A stretch of 32,524 nt of DNA from Dictyobacter arantiisoli. Its GTDB lineage: Bacteria; Chloroflexota; Ktedonobacteria; Ktedonobacterales; Ktedonobacteraceae. The stretch spans positions 1 to 32,524 of the forward strand of contig NZ_BIXY01000087.1 in NCBI RefSeq assembly GCF_008326305.1, given 5' to 3'. The notes under the pieces were generated by a model, which was given only the letters and a program-made list of their open reading frames with translations, was not told the DNA's origin and made no database searches. Numbering within the stretch: position 1 is the stretch's first letter; each line of letters opens with the position of its first letter. The translations under genes and the position numbers were made by a program. Shown in pieces: positions 23,316-32,478 of the stretch.

Positions 23316-23377
23316 AAAAAGAGAAAAATGTAAGTTGAGGCTGGATGCAGGCGCAGCTTACATCCAGCCTCAACTTA
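23316..23377 (-). terminator. Rho-independent terminator of the membrane-HTH gene
   Basis: A 17-bp perfect stem is formed by TAAGTTGAGGCTGGATG (23331-23347) and its complement (23361-23377). On the minus strand it is followed by CATTTTTCTCTTTTT. It ends 45 bp after the stop codon of the gene at 23422-24801. Confidence 0.9.
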
Positions 23378-23421
23378 AAAAGTGTGTATTTTATACTATG
23401 CAGCATGACATATGAAATTGG

Positions 23422-24801
23422 TTAATGTGATTCCATTACAGGTTGTTTAGTTTTTCGTTTGTTCATATATGCATTGACACTTGAGACTTTGATTTTATTG
23501 CTTTCATCGGTAACGAGGACGCCCTGGCTACGCAGTTCGCGGATACGGCGCTCCGATACCGCTAAGGCTTCCGCAGCTTCGGGAACTGTCATCGGCTTAC
23601 GACGTGTCAATTTTCCTGTGTTGGAGGAGATCTTGGACATAGAAGATGTATCACCTGTTGGGATATAGGGAAGCATATCCTCCATGGTGAGGAAGGTATC
23701 TACATCTTCTCCACCAGCCCAGGCGGGGAGTAGTACATCATTTTCGCTACTATCTTTCTTTTCGAATAGCTCTTCTCCATCCGTTTCCAACGCCATGCTA
23801 TCCAGCTGACCATCGATGATATACTGCGATGCCTCCATGGAAAGCGGTTCAGTGATAAACTTCTGCTCACCCTCCATCTCAGCTACGCTATCATCCCTGG
23901 TGAGTATGACCGCTTCTTGCGCAGCATGTTGATGGGCGAAGAAAGCTGTGCTTGCCGCCTGAGCCATAGTATTGGATGCTGGTTGCGCTTCAGCATAGGC
24001 AGCCTGCGGTGCTGATGGCATGGCATTCTCTGCTGGAACAACTGGCGGAATGGCAATTTCCTGAACCTGTTCCGTCTCTGCTATGGGAGCCTGTGATGCA
24101 GGCGTCTGCTCTGCGAGATCGGATTGCATGAATTGAGCCGCTAGCGTGGTTGCATCTTCTCTCTCTGCTCTCTCCTCTGGCTGCTTGGCAGTAGCTTGTT
24201 CTGGTTCTGTGGTCAAAACTTCGTTGACAGCCGCACGCGCTTCTAAAGCTGTATTCTTGACACGCTGAATGACGCCTGGTTGTTTTGTGCGTTCCTTATA
24301 AGCGAGTAATCGACGCTGCTGTTCCTCTAACTGTTCAAGTTCGTCAACCTTGGCCGCCAGTTCTGCCGCAGTCTCAGTTTTAGAGCTAAAGAATTCCGCA
24401 ACCACCGAATAGGCAAGATTTAAGAAGGCAAATGATGAGGCCAGAATGGGATTAAGCATTCTCAATGTATCGTTTACACGAAGATCATTTCCTTGATAGG
24501 TCATGGCATACTCCCAGTTGACGAACCAGCTAAAGGCGGTCAACGCAACGATGAAGAGCCATGTAAACGACTGTGCATACCAGGGCATATTCTTGCGGAA
24601 GAACATCACGCCCACAGTCAGGACCAGCGAGGTCAGATCGATGCTCACCGCCAGCGTATAAGGATTCACCCAATCGGCGGGATCAGATTCAAAATTATGG
24701 AAAAAGGTGGCGACATGCCGGATTGAAGCCGCCAGGAATGCGATATATGCGAAGATAAAAATCACCCGGATAATAACGCGAAAAGCTCCTTGCCAGGTCA
24801 T
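23422..24801 (-). CDS. Four-TM membrane protein with coiled coil and C-terminal excisionase-type HTH
   Basis: This 459-aa protein of unknown function has four membrane helices at about 8-30, 47-68, 77-97 and 115-137. A charged helix that should form a coiled coil (AAELAAKVDELEQLEEQQRR, ~145-164) follows. Next is ~230 residues of Ala/Glu/Pro/Gln-rich linker, and residues ~402-450 form a MerR/excisionase-like helix-turn-helix (KPMTVPEAAEALAVSERRIR, then VNAYMNKRK). The membrane part resembles DUF2637/SpdB-type proteins of actinobacterial plasmids; that link is weak. The design suggests a DNA-binding head tethered to the membrane by a long flexible linker, useful for membrane-anchored gene control or DNA positioning. 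Start ATG follows GAGAGGA by 6 nt. It has its own terminator, so it is probably monocistronic. Confidence 0.7.
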   Translation of the reverse strand: MTWQGAFRVIIRVIFIFAYIAFLAASIRHVATFFHNFESDPADWVNPYTLAVSIDLTSLVLTVGVMFFRKNMPWYAQSFTWLFIVALTAFSWFVNWEYAMTYQGNDLRVNDTLRMLNPILASSFAFLNLAYSVVAEFFSSKTETAAELAAKVDELEQLEEQQRRLLAYKERTKQPGVIQRVKNTALEARAAVNEVLTTEPEQATAKQPEERAEREDATTLAAQFMQSDLAEQTPASQAPIAETEQVQEIAIPPVVPAENAMPSAPQAAYAEAQPASNTMAQAASTAFFAHQHAAQEAVILTRDDSVAEMEGEQKFITEPLSMEASQYIIDGQLDSMALETDGEELFEKKDSSENDVLLPAWAGGEDVDTFLTMEDMLPYIPTGDTSSMSKISSNTGKLTRRKPMTVPEAAEALAVSERRIRELRSQGVLVTDESNKIKVSSVNAYMNKRKTKQPVMESH

Positions 24802-25353
24802 TAGCAGTCCTCTCTAAACTATAAACGTGCTATCAGCTCTTCTATCCTATCAGTTAGATGCAATGCATTTCTACTGCCGGTGAATGATCCACAGTGATTA
24901 CTTCAACCTATGCAATCCTCTAAGAATGCAATACACAGAAACTATAGCATCTTTTTCGTGCTTGGCCCGTCCGAAATCAGGCCCATAAAGCGACCTGAGA
25001 ACAAGTGTGAGCCACTATTAAACTCTTCGGTTTCAGCCTATAAAAACTCACCCCCTATAGCCCGAAGGTCATTGTCCGCTTCCTTCCTTCGCCTGTTTTG
25101 CTATCCCGAAATGAATGCGCCACAGGCCCAAATAGCCGCAAAAAGATAGCTGCTGATTATGTATGTAAATCGGTAGCTATCTTTTTATGCCAGGGATGTG
25201 ATTTCTACAGTGGTCGGGTTGTTCATTGATGATCATTACTTTCGACATATCTGAGATTATGTCTTTTCGTACTCCTTCTTTTTAGCCCTTTTCTTCTATA
25301 CTATGCTCAGCCTTGAGGACAAGATGTGTTTCATATGAAGGAGTTTTGCAGGT
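24802..25353. other. Divergent intergenic region with an orphan terminator, possible small RNA
   Basis: About 550 bp lie between two divergent genes. A strong bidirectional terminator at 25140-25186 lies inside it, although no gene ends there, so a short transcript from 24.9-25.1 kb is likely. A 79-codon frame (24910-25149) runs into the terminator stem and lacks a ribosome site and any family features. The ABC operon promoter should lie between 25190 and 25330. Confidence 0.45.
25140..25186. terminator. Orphan bidirectional terminator
   Basis: AAAAAGATAGCT (25140-25151) pairs with AGCTATCTTTTT (25175-25186). Weaker pairing (GCTGAT with ATCGGT, including G-T pairs) extends the stem to about 18 bp around an 11-nt loop. 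T-runs flank it on both strands. Confidence 0.85.
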
Positions 25354-26181
25354 ATGCAAGAGTCATTGCCAGAAATTGCGCAGACTATCAAAACGGGACC
25401 AATCCATCTGCCGGACGATGGCCGTGCGGTTGAAGTTGACGTTCAGCGGCTCGTGAAAACCTTTGGCAAACATGAGGCGGTGAAAGAGATTTCTTTCACT
25501 ATTGGCAAAGGGGAGATCTTTGGATTACTTGGTCCTAACGGAGCAGGCAAGAGCACTACTATTAATATGATGTGTGGCTATCTTGAACCAACTTCCGGGG
25601 ATACGTTCATTGGCAATCAGTCAATCACCAGATTGCCGCACAAGGTGAAGCGTATGATTGGGGTTGTGCCCCAGGAAATAGCTCTCTACACTGATCTGAA
25701 TTCTCTGGAGAATCTGAATTTCTTTGGTGAGATCTATGGATTATCCTCACAGGAGCGCAAGGAGCGTTCGCTGGATTTGCTGCATTTCGTTGAGCTCTAT
25801 GATAGGCGTAAAGAGCCGGTAAAAAACTTCTCAGGCGGCATGCAGCGCCGCTTGAACATGGCTATCGCTTTGATACACCAGCCCGCCTTTCTGATGATGG
25901 ATGAGCCAACCGTTGGGGTCGACCCCCAATCCCGTGAGCATATCTTTAGTTCCATTGAGCGGCTTCGTGATCAGGGAACGACTATTCTCTACACAACCCA
26001 CTATATGGAAGAGGCTGAGCGACTCTGCAATCATATCGCTATTATGGATGAAGGGAAGATCATTGCGCTGGGAACGTTGGAACAATTGTTGACCCTGCGT
26101 GACCAGAATCGTGAAGTGCAACGACCCCATGGACTGCAAGAACTCTTCATCCAACTGACCGGAAAAACCTTACGCGACTGA
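25354..26181 (+). CDS. ABC exporter ATP-binding protein (ABC-2/drug-resistance type)
   Basis: This 275-aa ATPase drives the adjacent permease. Walker A is GPNGAGKST (60-68), the Q-loop is Gln107 (VVPQEIALY), the signature is NFSGGMQRRLNMA (158-170), Walker B is FLMMDEPTVGVDP (179-191) and the switch is His216 (TTHYMEEAE). The TVGVDP D-loop and the TTHYMEEAE block are typical of the DrrA/CcmA/NatA class that exports drugs, lipids or polysaccharides. The first ~25 residues are a short extra N-terminus. The ribosome site is GAAGGAG, 10 nt upstream. The permease follows within a few bases, and the operon continues with a response regulator and a histidine kinase, so this is a stress- or antibiotic-responsive exporter by inference. 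Confidence 0.93.
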   Translation: MQESLPEIAQTIKTGPIHLPDDGRAVEVDVQRLVKTFGKHEAVKEISFTIGKGEIFGLLGPNGAGKSTTINMMCGYLEPTSGDTFIGNQSITRLPHKVKRMIGVVPQEIALYTDLNSLENLNFFGEIYGLSSQERKERSLDLLHFVELYDRRKEPVKNFSGGMQRRLNMAIALIHQPAFLMMDEPTVGVDPQSREHIFSSIERLRDQGTTILYTTHYMEEAERLCNHIAIMDEGKIIALGTLEQLLTLRDQNREVQRPHGLQELFIQLTGKTLRD

Positions 26182-26203
26182 TTGTATGAGATACAAGGAG
26201 CGA

Positions 26204-27478
26204 ATGAGTATGCGAACACTCTGGTCTATTGCTAAAAAAGATTTGTTACAGGTACTCAAAGATAGAAGTGCCCTGGTGCTTATGCTGGTGGTCCCTCTGG
26301 TGCTGATTACAGTTGTGGGCTTTGCCTTTGGCAGTTTCTATGGCGATGGAAGCAGCCAACTTCAAATCACAGTTGCGTTGAGTAATCAAGAAAGCGCGCA
26401 TGATGCCTTTATTGGCAAGATCCTCACCAACGCCCTCAAAATCAATACCAGCCAGCTTATGATCACTGTACATGAGTATGCTGATCCGGCCCAGGTGATC
26501 AGCCAGGTTACGAGCACATCAAGTGATGCGGCGGCTGTGGGCATCGTAATTCCTGCGAATGCCAGCCAGACGTTGCTGAATGACTTACAACAGGGAAGTA
26601 CTCCCAAAAATCTTGTGCGTTTTTATTCGTCGCCTGGCAGCAGTGATGCACGTGTGACGGTTGTACAGAATATTGTCCATGAGGTGCTGCAATCACAACT
26701 TGTGGGAAGCGCGGGTGTTGGTCAGGTCTATCAGGTCTGTAATCATCCTGGAAATCATTGTGCTCAAAATACTATGGATGCCATCGCTATTCAAGCTGCG
26801 CTCACCAGGGCCAGTATCCAGTCTGATCAGGCCATACAGTCATTGACAGCGGGGAATGCTATCAAGGTCGGACCATTTGATCAGGCCGTGCCTGGCTATG
26901 CGATCTTCTTCTCACTCTTTGGCCTCAATGCTGTTGCAGCTACGATCTTACAGGAGAAGGAAGATGGTACTTTCCGCCGCCTGCTGATTGCCCCTATCCA
27001 GAAATATGCTCTGCTGGGTGGCAAAATGCTGGCACAGTTTCTGCTGACGCTGGCACAACTATTGATACTCTTTCTGATTGGCTACTTTGTTTTCAAAATG
27101 CATATTGGCAATTGGTTGGCAGTCATTTTGCTGTTGATCGGCACCAGTTTTGCCGCCACTGGTTTGGGGATGGTCCTGGTGTCGCTGGTCAGATCCCGTC
27201 GTCAGATTAGTCCAGTGGTCAGCCTGGTTACGCTCGTTACCTCTGCCATTGGTGGGGCCTGGTGGCCGCTCTTTCTGGAGCCAACCTGGATGCAGCAAGT
27301 CGCTAAAATAGGCATTACCGCCTGGGCGATGGAAGGATTGAATGGTACAATGATCCTCGGAAAAGGCTTTACGGAGGTACTACCCGATATCCTGGCATTG
27401 CTAGTCTACGGCTTGATTTGCTTTATCTTTGCCATGAGATTTTTCCGCTTTCAGGAAAAGACGGCGGTTGCGAAGTGA
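26204..27478 (+). CDS. ABC-2 type permease
   Basis: This 424-aa membrane partner of the ATPase has an N-terminal MRTLWSIAKKDLLQVLKDRS amphipathic entry and the first membrane helix (LVLMLVVPLVLITVVGFAFG). A ~190-residue extracytoplasmic loop follows, then five C-terminal helices with the ABC-2 permease hallmarks EKEDGTFRRLLIAPI and GGAWWPLFLEP. It would form a homodimeric exporter. The annotated ATG follows AAGGAG by 3 nt, the next ATG (26210) by 9 nt, and an upstream ATG at 26186 lacks a site; 26210 is an equally good start. Spacing to the ATPase stop is 22 nt. The substrate cannot be told from sequence. Confidence 0.9.
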   Translation: MSMRTLWSIAKKDLLQVLKDRSALVLMLVVPLVLITVVGFAFGSFYGDGSSQLQITVALSNQESAHDAFIGKILTNALKINTSQLMITVHEYADPAQVISQVTSTSSDAAAVGIVIPANASQTLLNDLQQGSTPKNLVRFYSSPGSSDARVTVVQNIVHEVLQSQLVGSAGVGQVYQVCNHPGNHCAQNTMDAIAIQAALTRASIQSDQAIQSLTAGNAIKVGPFDQAVPGYAIFFSLFGLNAVAATILQEKEDGTFRRLLIAPIQKYALLGGKMLAQFLLTLAQLLILFLIGYFVFKMHIGNWLAVILLLIGTSFAATGLGMVLVSLVRSRRQISPVVSLVTLVTSAIGGAWWPLFLEPTWMQQVAKIGITAWAMEGLNGTMILGKGFTEVLPDILALLVYGLICFIFAMRFFRFQEKTAVAK

Positions 27479-27599
27479 TGTTGCCTGGATCGTGAAGCCG
27501 TCCTCGCCGTTGTATTGCTGCATGGGATAGCTCTGGTGCGATTGCATCCAGATCAATCATGCCAGAGCTATCGCTTAACCTGGAAGAGAGAGATGAACG

Positions 27600-28274
27600 A
27601 TGACCGATCTGATTCGCATTTTGCTTTGTGAGGATCAAACACTCATGCGCCTGGGGCTACGTACCATCTTTGAACTGGAACCGGGTTTTCAAATCGTTGG
27701 CGAGGCGGCAGATGGTGAAGAGGCCGTGAGCCAGTATGGCAAATTGCACACTCAGGGTGATGGTCCTGATATTGTGCTCATGGATATTCAAATGCCGCGT
27801 CTGAGCGGTGTGCAAGCGACCGCTTTACTCACCACCAGCGATCCCGCCGCACGTGTGATTATCCTCACCACCTTCGACTATGAAGATTATGTATTTGAGG
27901 CCATCAAGGCAGGAGCCATGGGCTATCTCCTTAAAGATGTACCTGCTACTGAACTGATGGCAACGATTCGTCAGGTGTATGCGGGCGAACCATCCATCCA
28001 ACCCAGGATCGCTTATAAGCTTCTCCTCGAATTTGGCCGTAATAGTCGTGTTGCTGCTGAGCCAGCCCGTTCAACGCACCTGGAACAACTGAGTCCACGC
28101 GAAATTGAAATTCTTAAATTGCTCGCTGAAGGAGCAAGTAATCGCAAGATCGCAGAGCAACTTGTGCTGGCCGAAGGAACGGTGAAAAATCATGTCAGCA
28201 ACATCTTGAGCAAGCTTCATATTGAGAACCGTACTCAGGCAGCGTATCTGGCCCGAGAGCGCAAACTGTTCTAA
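27600..28274 (+). CDS. Two-component response regulator, NarL/LuxR family
   Basis: This 224-aa regulator has an N-terminal receiver with the acidic pair Glu11-Asp12, phospho-acceptor Asp62 (VLMDIQMPRLSG), Thr90/91 and Lys112 (LLKDVPA). A linker leads to a C-terminal LuxR-type helix-turn-helix (LSPREIEILKLLAEGASNRK, then GTVKNHVSNILSKLHI, ~161-208). It is paired with the histidine kinase 12 nt downstream, and follows the ABC exporter by 121 nt. The likely job is control of that exporter or of the surface-protein gene beyond the kinase. Start ATG has GAGAGAG 8-10 nt upstream. Confidence 0.95.
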   Translation: MTDLIRILLCEDQTLMRLGLRTIFELEPGFQIVGEAADGEEAVSQYGKLHTQGDGPDIVLMDIQMPRLSGVQATALLTTSDPAARVIILTTFDYEDYVFEAIKAGAMGYLLKDVPATELMATIRQVYAGEPSIQPRIAYKLLLEFGRNSRVAAEPARSTHLEQLSPREIEILKLLAEGASNRKIAEQLVLAEGTVKNHVSNILSKLHIENRTQAAYLARERKLF

Positions 28275-28286
28275 AGGGAGGAAACT

Positions 28287-29633
28287 ATGTCGGCACACTT
28301 CGATATAGAGAAAGATAATATCTCTTTTTTTCGCATCTTCAAACGTGTCCTGATAGGAATGGTTATTCTCATCTGTACCTTTTTCGCTGGATTGACCTAT
28401 TCCATTCTAAACGCCAATCCCAGTTATATGCACGACTGGCGTGGATTTGTCTATATTGTGTTGGTCATCGTCGCCTTCTTGCTCTATGCTTGCCCTACGC
28501 TGTTTGCATTCTCCTGGCGGGACTGGCCGCCGCCATTAGGGTATGCTGTAAGTATATGGAGTGGACTATACCTCGTAGTTTTTTTGCTCACGCTCATCAA
28601 TAACACCTTCCAATGGGCTTTCTATGTCGTTTTTTCTATCAGCCTCAGCCTATTTAGTGGTCGTCGTCAGATCATCGCAGTGGCTATCATGGCTCTTACG
28701 CTGTTTGCCTTTCAAGGCTTATTGATCTGGCCGTTGAGTGGGGATGCCATTGTAAGCATTGTCAGCCAGGTTATGCCCATTTTTAGCATGACTGGTTTCA
28801 TCATCCTGTTCCAGCGTTTGGTCAAAGAGCGATTTGAGCGCAATACACTTTTTCAAAAGCTGGATCAGGCGAATAGCGAGTTAGCGGAAACCCATCGGCA
28901 GTTAGAGCAATCTATGGTTCAGAATCAGGAACTTGCGGTCTTGCGTGAGCGAACCAGGCTGGCGCGTGAGATGCATGATACCATCGGCCACGCCCTGGTC
29001 CTGATCTCCGTCAAGCTTGAAGCGGCCCAGAGGTTGCGTGAACGCGATCCCGGACGCTGCGAGCGTGAACTGGAATCCACCAAAGAGATTGCCCGTGAGG
29101 CAATGACTGTTTTGCGTGCCTCCATCGCTAACTTACGCTCTCCGGTCCTGGAACGTGAATCGATTAATCACGCACTCAGTCGTTCTGCCCGGGAACTGGC
29201 ACATCGCACTGGCCTGCACGTCACCTACACTTTACAGGCGGATATCGAGTGTCTCCCTGTCCCTGTTGAAGAAGCTCTCTGGAAGGTCAGCCAGGAGGCA
29301 TTTACCAATATCGAAAAGCATGCTCATGCCAGTCATGTGCAGGCGTGCATCAGTTGGCAGGATGAGAAATTGCTGATGCTCATTCACGATGATGGTGTCG
29401 GCTTACCTCAGCATTTGTACCAATCTCAGCAAGAAAATTGCCTTACGTATAGCAGCCCGGAAGGTCACTATGGATTGCGTGGCATGTTCGAACGTATAGA
29501 AGCCATTGGTGGTCAATTCACCCTGCGCTCTGGGCGAGAACAGGGCACAACCATCGAAATCGAACTCCCACTTGCCCACGTGGACAAGCGGGCATCGGCG
29601 CAGACGGAAGTTGAAATTGACAGACATCAATAA
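28287..29633 (+). CDS. Sensor histidine kinase, HisKA_3 (NarL-partner) type
   Basis: This 448-aa membrane kinase has six or so predicted helices in residues 18-175 with short loops. It has no large extracytoplasmic sensor, so it may sense the membrane or its own exporter, as LiaS/BceS-like kinases do. A coiled coil (185-220) leads to the dimerisation/phosphorylation helix with His230 (RTRLAREMHDTIGHALVLIS). The HATPase_c domain has N-box Asn341 (SQEAFTNIEKHAHA), G1 DDGVGLP (368-374) and G2 GHYGLRGM (393-400). All key residues are present. GGGAGG lies 6 nt upstream of the ATG. It is co-transcribed with its regulator; no exporter-sensor protein is fused. Confidence 0.93.
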   Translation: MSAHFDIEKDNISFFRIFKRVLIGMVILICTFFAGLTYSILNANPSYMHDWRGFVYIVLVIVAFLLYACPTLFAFSWRDWPPPLGYAVSIWSGLYLVVFLLTLINNTFQWAFYVVFSISLSLFSGRRQIIAVAIMALTLFAFQGLLIWPLSGDAIVSIVSQVMPIFSMTGFIILFQRLVKERFERNTLFQKLDQANSELAETHRQLEQSMVQNQELAVLRERTRLAREMHDTIGHALVLISVKLEAAQRLRERDPGRCERELESTKEIAREAMTVLRASIANLRSPVLERESINHALSRSARELAHRTGLHVTYTLQADIECLPVPVEEALWKVSQEAFTNIEKHAHASHVQACISWQDEKLLMLIHDDGVGLPQHLYQSQQENCLTYSSPEGHYGLRGMFERIEAIGGQFTLRSGREQGTTIEIELPLAHVDKRASAQTEVEIDRHQ

Positions 29634-29659
29634 ATATATGGTCTGACATAAAATCAACG

Positions 29660-29697
29660 ATGAAACAGGGGTTATATCATTATTGGTTTCATTTTTG
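29660..29697 (+). terminator. Possible terminator after the two-component operon
   Basis: ATGAAAC (29660-29666) and GTTTCAT (29686-29692) form a 7-bp AT-rich stem with a 19-nt loop, followed by TTTT. It is weak but correctly placed 27 nt past the kinase stop. Read-through into surface protein B is possible. Confidence 0.4.
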
Positions 29698-29841
29698 ATG
29701 AATAGTTCTATTGCGGCAAAAGGTATAAAAGATTGACATAGATGAGTTTGGAAAGTTATAGTTGTAATATTAGCTCTATTTGTCGATGTATATATGTTTT
29801 GTTAAAAAATGTCCAATGAGAAATTTTAAGGAATGAGTCGC

Positions 29842-32355
29842 ATGTATCAAGAAAATGCGCAACGCCCAAAGAAGCCGTCTGCGTTGCGTCGTTGGTCTAG
29901 TATCCTCTCCCTGGCCGCCGTTCTCCTCGTTGGTAGTGGTGTGCTGGCATATTCCATCCACCCGGCCTCCGCTCGCTATACTACAGCACCTACCACGGCA
30001 TCGATAATTGCCAGGGAACAGGCGCAATTACAAGCCGAGCAAGAGCAGCATCTCGGAACGAAACCCCTCAAAAAGGCCAACATCAAAGCCTATGCCGATA
30101 CGGCTCAAGCTTGTACCAATGTTGGTATCAGCGATGACACAAATACCACGGCCGGCAATATCGACGGCGGTGGTCGCAGTTATTCCCTTCAAGCCCTGGA
30201 AAACACGCACATAATGGATACCGCATATAGCGAGGATAATTTGCAATTCTACTGGCCTTATACAACGTTTACAGATTGTATCTCGAATGGGCAGGTCTTG
30301 CCAGTTACGGATGCTACAACCGGTGATGTCTCTCTCGGTTTGCTTGGTTCGGCGACCAATGGCGCTGTAGCCGGCAATGCGACCATCACATACGATGATA
30401 ATTCAACACAAATCTTTTCCCTTGGCTTTAGCGACTGGACGCTAGGCGGTGGAAAGCAAACTCCGTCCTATGGCAATACGATTGCCGCAGCCCAGCTTTA
30501 TCGCAATACCCCGCAGGGACAACAGAACGTCAAAACCTATGTTTTCCTGGTCAAAGTGAATTTGCAAACCGGCAAAAAAGTGGTCAGCATCACGATGCCA
30601 AAACTGACAGGTGCGGCTCAACTCCATGTGTTTGCCTGGAGCACGACAGTTTCGAATGGAGTTGGTCCCTATAATAATGTTGGTTCGTCAGACGATGCCT
30701 ACACCACACCCGGTAATTTTGACCATAGCGGCAATAGCTATCCTACAAAAACAGAACCCTGGTCGCCGGATGGACAAATAGGTGGCGAATATCCTTATCC
30801 TTCTGGTTTTATTGCTCCCGATGTTTTAGGTGGCGCACCCGATAATTATGAGGCGGCAGGACAAACCATTCCAATGGATGCACAGGGTAAGTCGCATGTA
30901 GCATTAGATTTTGCCGGCGCAGCTTCGAATGGTCCCTCTTATGGAACGGCCTATGTGAATTACACTGATGGCACACGTCAGTCTTTTGTCTTAGCATTTA
31001 GTGACTGGACGCTGAATGGCGGTACACAGGCACCTTCATTCTCCAATCTACCATTATGGACCTTCGGGTATCGCAACACCCCGCATGGACAGCAAAATGT
31101 TCCGCTCTATCTTTTTAGTACAGGTGTAAAAATACAGGCGAACAAAATTGTTCAAAGTGTGACTTTGCCAGCCTCTACCAACCAGGGGCAGCTCCATGTT
31201 TTTTCGATGCAGCTTGCAGATGAGGTGTATGGAGACATTGGAAGCACAAGCGATAAGGCTCCTTTGTTCGGTAATCTTGATGGGAGCAATCATAGCTATT
31301 CAGAAGATGCCTTAGTAAAGGCAAACATCCCGATGGGACCTATCACAGGGGTAGAGAAAGCCTTCTCGTTTAATGGTTCCATCTTCAATTGGTCTTCGTC
31401 TTCTGACCATTATATCAATAGCTCGGTTGCGGCCGGGCAGACACGGAACTATTATGCTCCCACCGGGATAACTGCGACGGAGCTAACGTTTATTGGTTCC
31501 GCTACCAATGGTGCTTCATCAGGCACAGGGACACTGCTCTACACTGATGGTTCAACAGCAACCTATACCCTGCAATTTAGCGATTGGTGTGCCGCTGCTC
31601 CTCAATTTGGGAACCTGGTAGTTGCATCGTTACCATATCGCAATAGTGCCTTTGGGCAGCAGAACGTTAAAAACTACGTGTACTACGCAGAGACTCCTAT
31701 CGATCCCACAAAAACGTTGCAATCATTTACGTTGCCACAGACGACTGGCGGCCAGATGCATATCTTTGTAACTGGATATCGCTCTGGCCCCTATAACAAC
31801 ATTGGAAGCGACATGGACGAGGACATGCAGAATATTGCTAACCTGGATGGTCAAAATGACGGTTATTCGGCCGATGCCTTGAATGCAGGTGGTCTGGCTC
31901 AAGGACCTGTCACCTTCAATGGAGTTCATTTTAACTGGCATCCAGATGAGTATTCAACGGCCGATAACTATCAGGCGATCGGGCAAGTGGTGCCTGTTAC
32001 TCCTGTGGCTAAGGCCCAGACACTTGCCTTCCTGGGTGCATCTACTGGTGGTACTACCACATCAGGTGTAACCAGCATAGGTGCATCGGGTTTAGCAACC
32101 ATTGTGTATACTGATGGCACAAAGCAGACCTTTCAGCTATCTCTCGACGATTGGGTTACTGCAACTGCATCTACGCCTGTGAATAACAATCGCCTGGTTG
32201 CTACGGCTGCTTATCGCCTTACACCTCACGGCCATCAGGCGATCAAGACATCTGTCTTTTATACGGATGTCGCGTTGCAGGCCGGTAAGACGATCCAAAG
32301 TGTGATCTTGCCCAACAATAACCAGATGCACATCTTTGCAATTTCTACCAAATAG
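29842..32355 (+). CDS. Secreted/anchored protein of four tandem beta-sandwich-like domains (paralogue B)
   Basis: With the ATG at 29842 (AAGGA nine nt upstream) this is exactly 837 aa, the same length as paralogue A. An ATG at 29833 abuts the Shine-Dalgarno sequence and is less likely. A basic N-terminus and a signal/anchor helix (~21-41, SLAAVLLVGSGVLAYS) come first, then a helical Gln/Glu linker. Four repeats follow at ~91-273, 277-467, 472-647 and 652-837. Each carries the NVG/IGS-x-x-D, NLDGGG-x-SYS, DN-x-x-A-GQ, GSA-NG, YTDG, FSDW, YRNTPxGQQNVK and LHVF/MHIF landmarks. No enzyme domain or LPxTG motif is visible. It may be a polymer-binding wall or matrix protein; the accessory-domain assignment is from memory of actinobacterial glycosidases. 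It follows the kinase gene by ~200 bp, possibly under its control. Confidence 0.8.
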   Translation: MYQENAQRPKKPSALRRWSSILSLAAVLLVGSGVLAYSIHPASARYTTAPTTASIIAREQAQLQAEQEQHLGTKPLKKANIKAYADTAQACTNVGISDDTNTTAGNIDGGGRSYSLQALENTHIMDTAYSEDNLQFYWPYTTFTDCISNGQVLPVTDATTGDVSLGLLGSATNGAVAGNATITYDDNSTQIFSLGFSDWTLGGGKQTPSYGNTIAAAQLYRNTPQGQQNVKTYVFLVKVNLQTGKKVVSITMPKLTGAAQLHVFAWSTTVSNGVGPYNNVGSSDDAYTTPGNFDHSGNSYPTKTEPWSPDGQIGGEYPYPSGFIAPDVLGGAPDNYEAAGQTIPMDAQGKSHVALDFAGAASNGPSYGTAYVNYTDGTRQSFVLAFSDWTLNGGTQAPSFSNLPLWTFGYRNTPHGQQNVPLYLFSTGVKIQANKIVQSVTLPASTNQGQLHVFSMQLADEVYGDIGSTSDKAPLFGNLDGSNHSYSEDALVKANIPMGPITGVEKAFSFNGSIFNWSSSSDHYINSSVAAGQTRNYYAPTGITATELTFIGSATNGASSGTGTLLYTDGSTATYTLQFSDWCAAAPQFGNLVVASLPYRNSAFGQQNVKNYVYYAETPIDPTKTLQSFTLPQTTGGQMHIFVTGYRSGPYNNIGSDMDEDMQNIANLDGQNDGYSADALNAGGLAQGPVTFNGVHFNWHPDEYSTADNYQAIGQVVPVTPVAKAQTLAFLGASTGGTTTSGVTSIGASGLATIVYTDGTKQTFQLSLDDWVTATASTPVNNNRLVATAAYRLTPHGHQAIKTSVFYTDVALQAGKTIQSVILPNNNQMHIFAISTK

Positions 32356-32478
32356 GATCTATCATGTCATATTACGATAAACCTTAAGTTTACATAGTAT
32401 ACATGGGTCACCCCGAATCTTTCGAACAAATATTCGAGTGATAAAAGACTCAACAAAGGAAGTGAAACCTAAAAAACC

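Larger units (their letters stand above)
22793..23421. other. Long intergenic region with three inverted repeats
   Basis: About 630 bp lie between the start of surface protein A and the end of the membrane-HTH gene, both on the minus strand. It carries the dyad at 23007-23062, a hairpin at 23122-23166 and the upstream gene's terminator at 23316-23377. No coding frame here has any recognisable feature. Confidence 0.5.

Noticed and set aside
24910-25149. 79-codon plus-strand frame before the orphan terminator
   Set aside because: No ribosome site, unconserved-looking composition, and its stop lies within the terminator stem; kept only as part of the small-RNA candidate.
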